From Folioceros fuciformis (taxonomy: Eukaryota > Anthocerotophyta > Anthocerotopsida > Anthocerotales), in the NCBI GenBank assembly GCA_049999805.1, contig JBNGIO010006272.1, forward strand, positions 147,638 through 188,642: DNA of 41,005 nt. Reading direction: 5' to 3'. Made by a program: the position numbers and the translations under genes. The notes under the pieces were generated by a model, which did not search any database, was not told the origin of the DNA, and saw only the letters and a list, made by a program, of their open reading frames with translations. This document shows positions 39,392 through 41,005 of the stretch, piece by piece. The first letter of the stretch is position 1. Every line of letters begins with the position of its first letter.

Positions 39392-41005
39392 ATGCTAACA
39401 AAGTTTCCATTAACTTTAAATTTGTAGAATTTTGTACATTGTAAAAAACTAGAAGCTGAACATGTCCCCTTCTCCAGATAGCCAAGTCCTCCTTTCGCTA
39501 ATAGATGGGAGTCTTTGAAAGAAATTCTTTCTTATTGGTCATAAGTATTTTATGCTTTGCTCATCGAGAAGCATTCACTTTCTCAAATTTTGCTTAATAC
39601 TGCAGTACATTGCAAAATGACATATAGTTGCAGGTTGAGTTTGAAAGTCATCACATACATAGCCACCTAACTTCAAAGTGGTGCCTTCTAGCCCATATAA
39701 GTGGGCATTTTGCTAGGCTTCTAACACACCCAAATGGTGTTGGATGTTTGTATCACTTCATGGCAAAAGAAGAGATTAGATTGTCCTCAGCCCTCACGTG
39801 TGTTGCATATGTTTAACATGAGACGTGTGCAATCTGAAAGCCCATTTCTAAGGTTCTTTTCCATATGAAGAACAATTCAAGCCGGTTGTAGGCAACCATT
39901 TCCCAGAGCTTCCTACCAATTAGCAGACCACACAGATCTAGTCGAACATGCTTGAGTTATGCACTGGTATGTAAATGGCTCTACCAACTCAATGGAAATC
40001 TCTCTCAAAGCTTCGTGCCATCCATACTTTTAGTACCCTCCCTTCTTTCTCCCAACTTACTTCCCTAGGCCTTGTGCTCATGTTTTACTTACAAGAAGAA
40101 AACCAAGATTGCTCAGCTTTAATTTATCACTGGCGCAAGTTTGTTATGACCCTGACATGGAATTAGCCAACTTGTGCGTCTCCACTTCCCAAATGCATCC
40201 ACGCAATGAAAGGAGCTTGTTTGAAGAGAAGCACACCCCCCCTTTTAGTGGAAAAGTTTGCAGCGTGGTGGCTTTGGATTTTGTGCCACGTACATGCATA
40301 CCGGAAACTATCTCCCTCTTTTGGTAGGAATCTCCTGTTCTTTCGGGTGAGGCTCTCCGTGTGACTGCCATCCCTTTGCAGTGGCCAGAACGAAAAGGTT
40401 TTCATGTGTTCCGAAAGTGTCCAATGTACTAAAAGGTGGCAACAAAATCCTCAACGGATGAATGAAAGAGCATCTCAGCAAAGACGGACAAGCGTACATA
40501 CATACGCAGCCCAGCACTGCTATACCGCAACCGCAAGCGCCGATGCAACAAACAATCGAATCCCAACCCCGACCACATGTCACATGCAACCAAATGGACA
40601 GGCATGTGTGATGACGTCGCGAGCGCAAGCTCGAGCTCGGCAAAACGGGTCACTGCTGAATTGAATGCGGACGACAACCAACTGCAGCCCGGTTGCAGCA
40701 ATCTTTTGACCAACCACCGTGTCGTCCGTCGTCGTTACCGCCAGTAGCGTGTACGGCTCAGAATAAGGGCAAGCAGGCTATAATGGACGCCCGACTTCCC
40801 GGGCAAGCAACCATGCACGCAAGCAAAGCGGTGGCCCGGATGTGTGAGGTCAAACATCTGCCAGGCCAGGCTAGCCGGCAGCCCTGGCCGCAGCCGCAGC
40901 GGCGCAGGGTAAGGGTCATGAAATGACATAAAACATGACCCCACAGCACGGCAGTCCAGAGCGCAGCGCAGCACCCGCAAATCACAACCCACCAAGCCCC
41001 CGCCA
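39392..41005. other. Gene-poor right end
   Basis: The AT-rich part (to about 40400) and the more GC-rich part beyond contain only short frames without recognisable domains, splice pattern or repeats. It could hold old transposon remnants, but I see no protein or terminal-repeat evidence. Confidence 0.4.

Noticed and set aside
39628-40664. Short frames suggestive of retroelement remnants
   Set aside because: No reverse transcriptase, integrase or protease motif and no terminal repeats could be seen.

Overview
The window is eukaryotic nuclear DNA from a compact streptophyte genome, either a land plant or a close algal relative. Three things point that way: histone H4 has the plant residues (I60, R77), ubiquitin has the plant Ala57, and several genes are plant-specific or plastid-targeted (FAX2-like lipid exporter, LORELEI-like GPI protein, THA8-like PPR protein, VCCN chloride channel, NTMC2T3/SYTF-like SMP-C2 protein). 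Genes lie about 3 kb apart, and introns are short (about 50-250 bp) with GT-AG or occasionally GC-AG ends. A moderate-GC, short-intron genome would suit a hornwort, a Selaginella-like plant or a charophyte, but I cannot choose between them. Ten Ns at 13137-13146 mark a draft assembly gap. I rebuilt the exon models by hand from splice sites, reading phase and family conservation.

Layout. 1-627: 3' part of a FAX2-like plastid protein (+). 1383-1694: histone H4 (-), with a histone-type hairpin 3' of the stop. 1.7-4.4 kb: repeats plus a decayed inverted copy of part of the SMP-C2 gene. 4402-5419: RNF113/CWC24 spliceosome factor (-). 5.4-8.2 kb: no gene seen, with direct repeats and a hairpin. 8193-12335: 14-exon SMP/triple-C2 protein (+). 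13.0-13.25 kb: 55-bp tandem repeat holding the gap. 13230-13959: LORELEI-like GPI-anchored protein (-). 14270-15235: THA8-like PPR protein (+). 15605-19967: 13-exon APC2 (-). 20453-22129: VCCN/bestrophin-like chloride channel (+). 22626-23153: unknown charged protein (+). 23947-25663: CDC73 (-). 26625-28279: LTV1 (+). 29384-31348: intronless SelO (+). 31.5-31.7 kb: copy of the last exon of the J-protein gene. 32125-32748: MFAP1 pseudogene (+). 33337-37492: 20-exon ER J-domain/thioredoxin-like membrane protein without an HPD motif (-). 37917-38605: ubiquitin-S27a (+). 38.6-41 kb: gene-poor, with a tRNA-Tyr-like pseudogene.

Most genes are unrelated housekeeping genes (chromatin and transcription: H4, CDC73; splicing: RNF113, MFAP1 copy; ribosome biogenesis: LTV1, S27a; cell cycle: APC2; plastid: FAX, PPR, VCCN). 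Several are arranged head to head with short shared upstream regions: LLG/PPR, APC2/VCCN, CDC73/LTV1 and J-protein/ubiquitin-S27a. The most interesting items are the histone-like 3' hairpin, the local DNA-level duplications of gene pieces (SMP-C2, LLG exon 1, J-protein terminal exon), the HPD-less J protein, two GC-AG introns and the nonsense-bearing MFAP1 copy.
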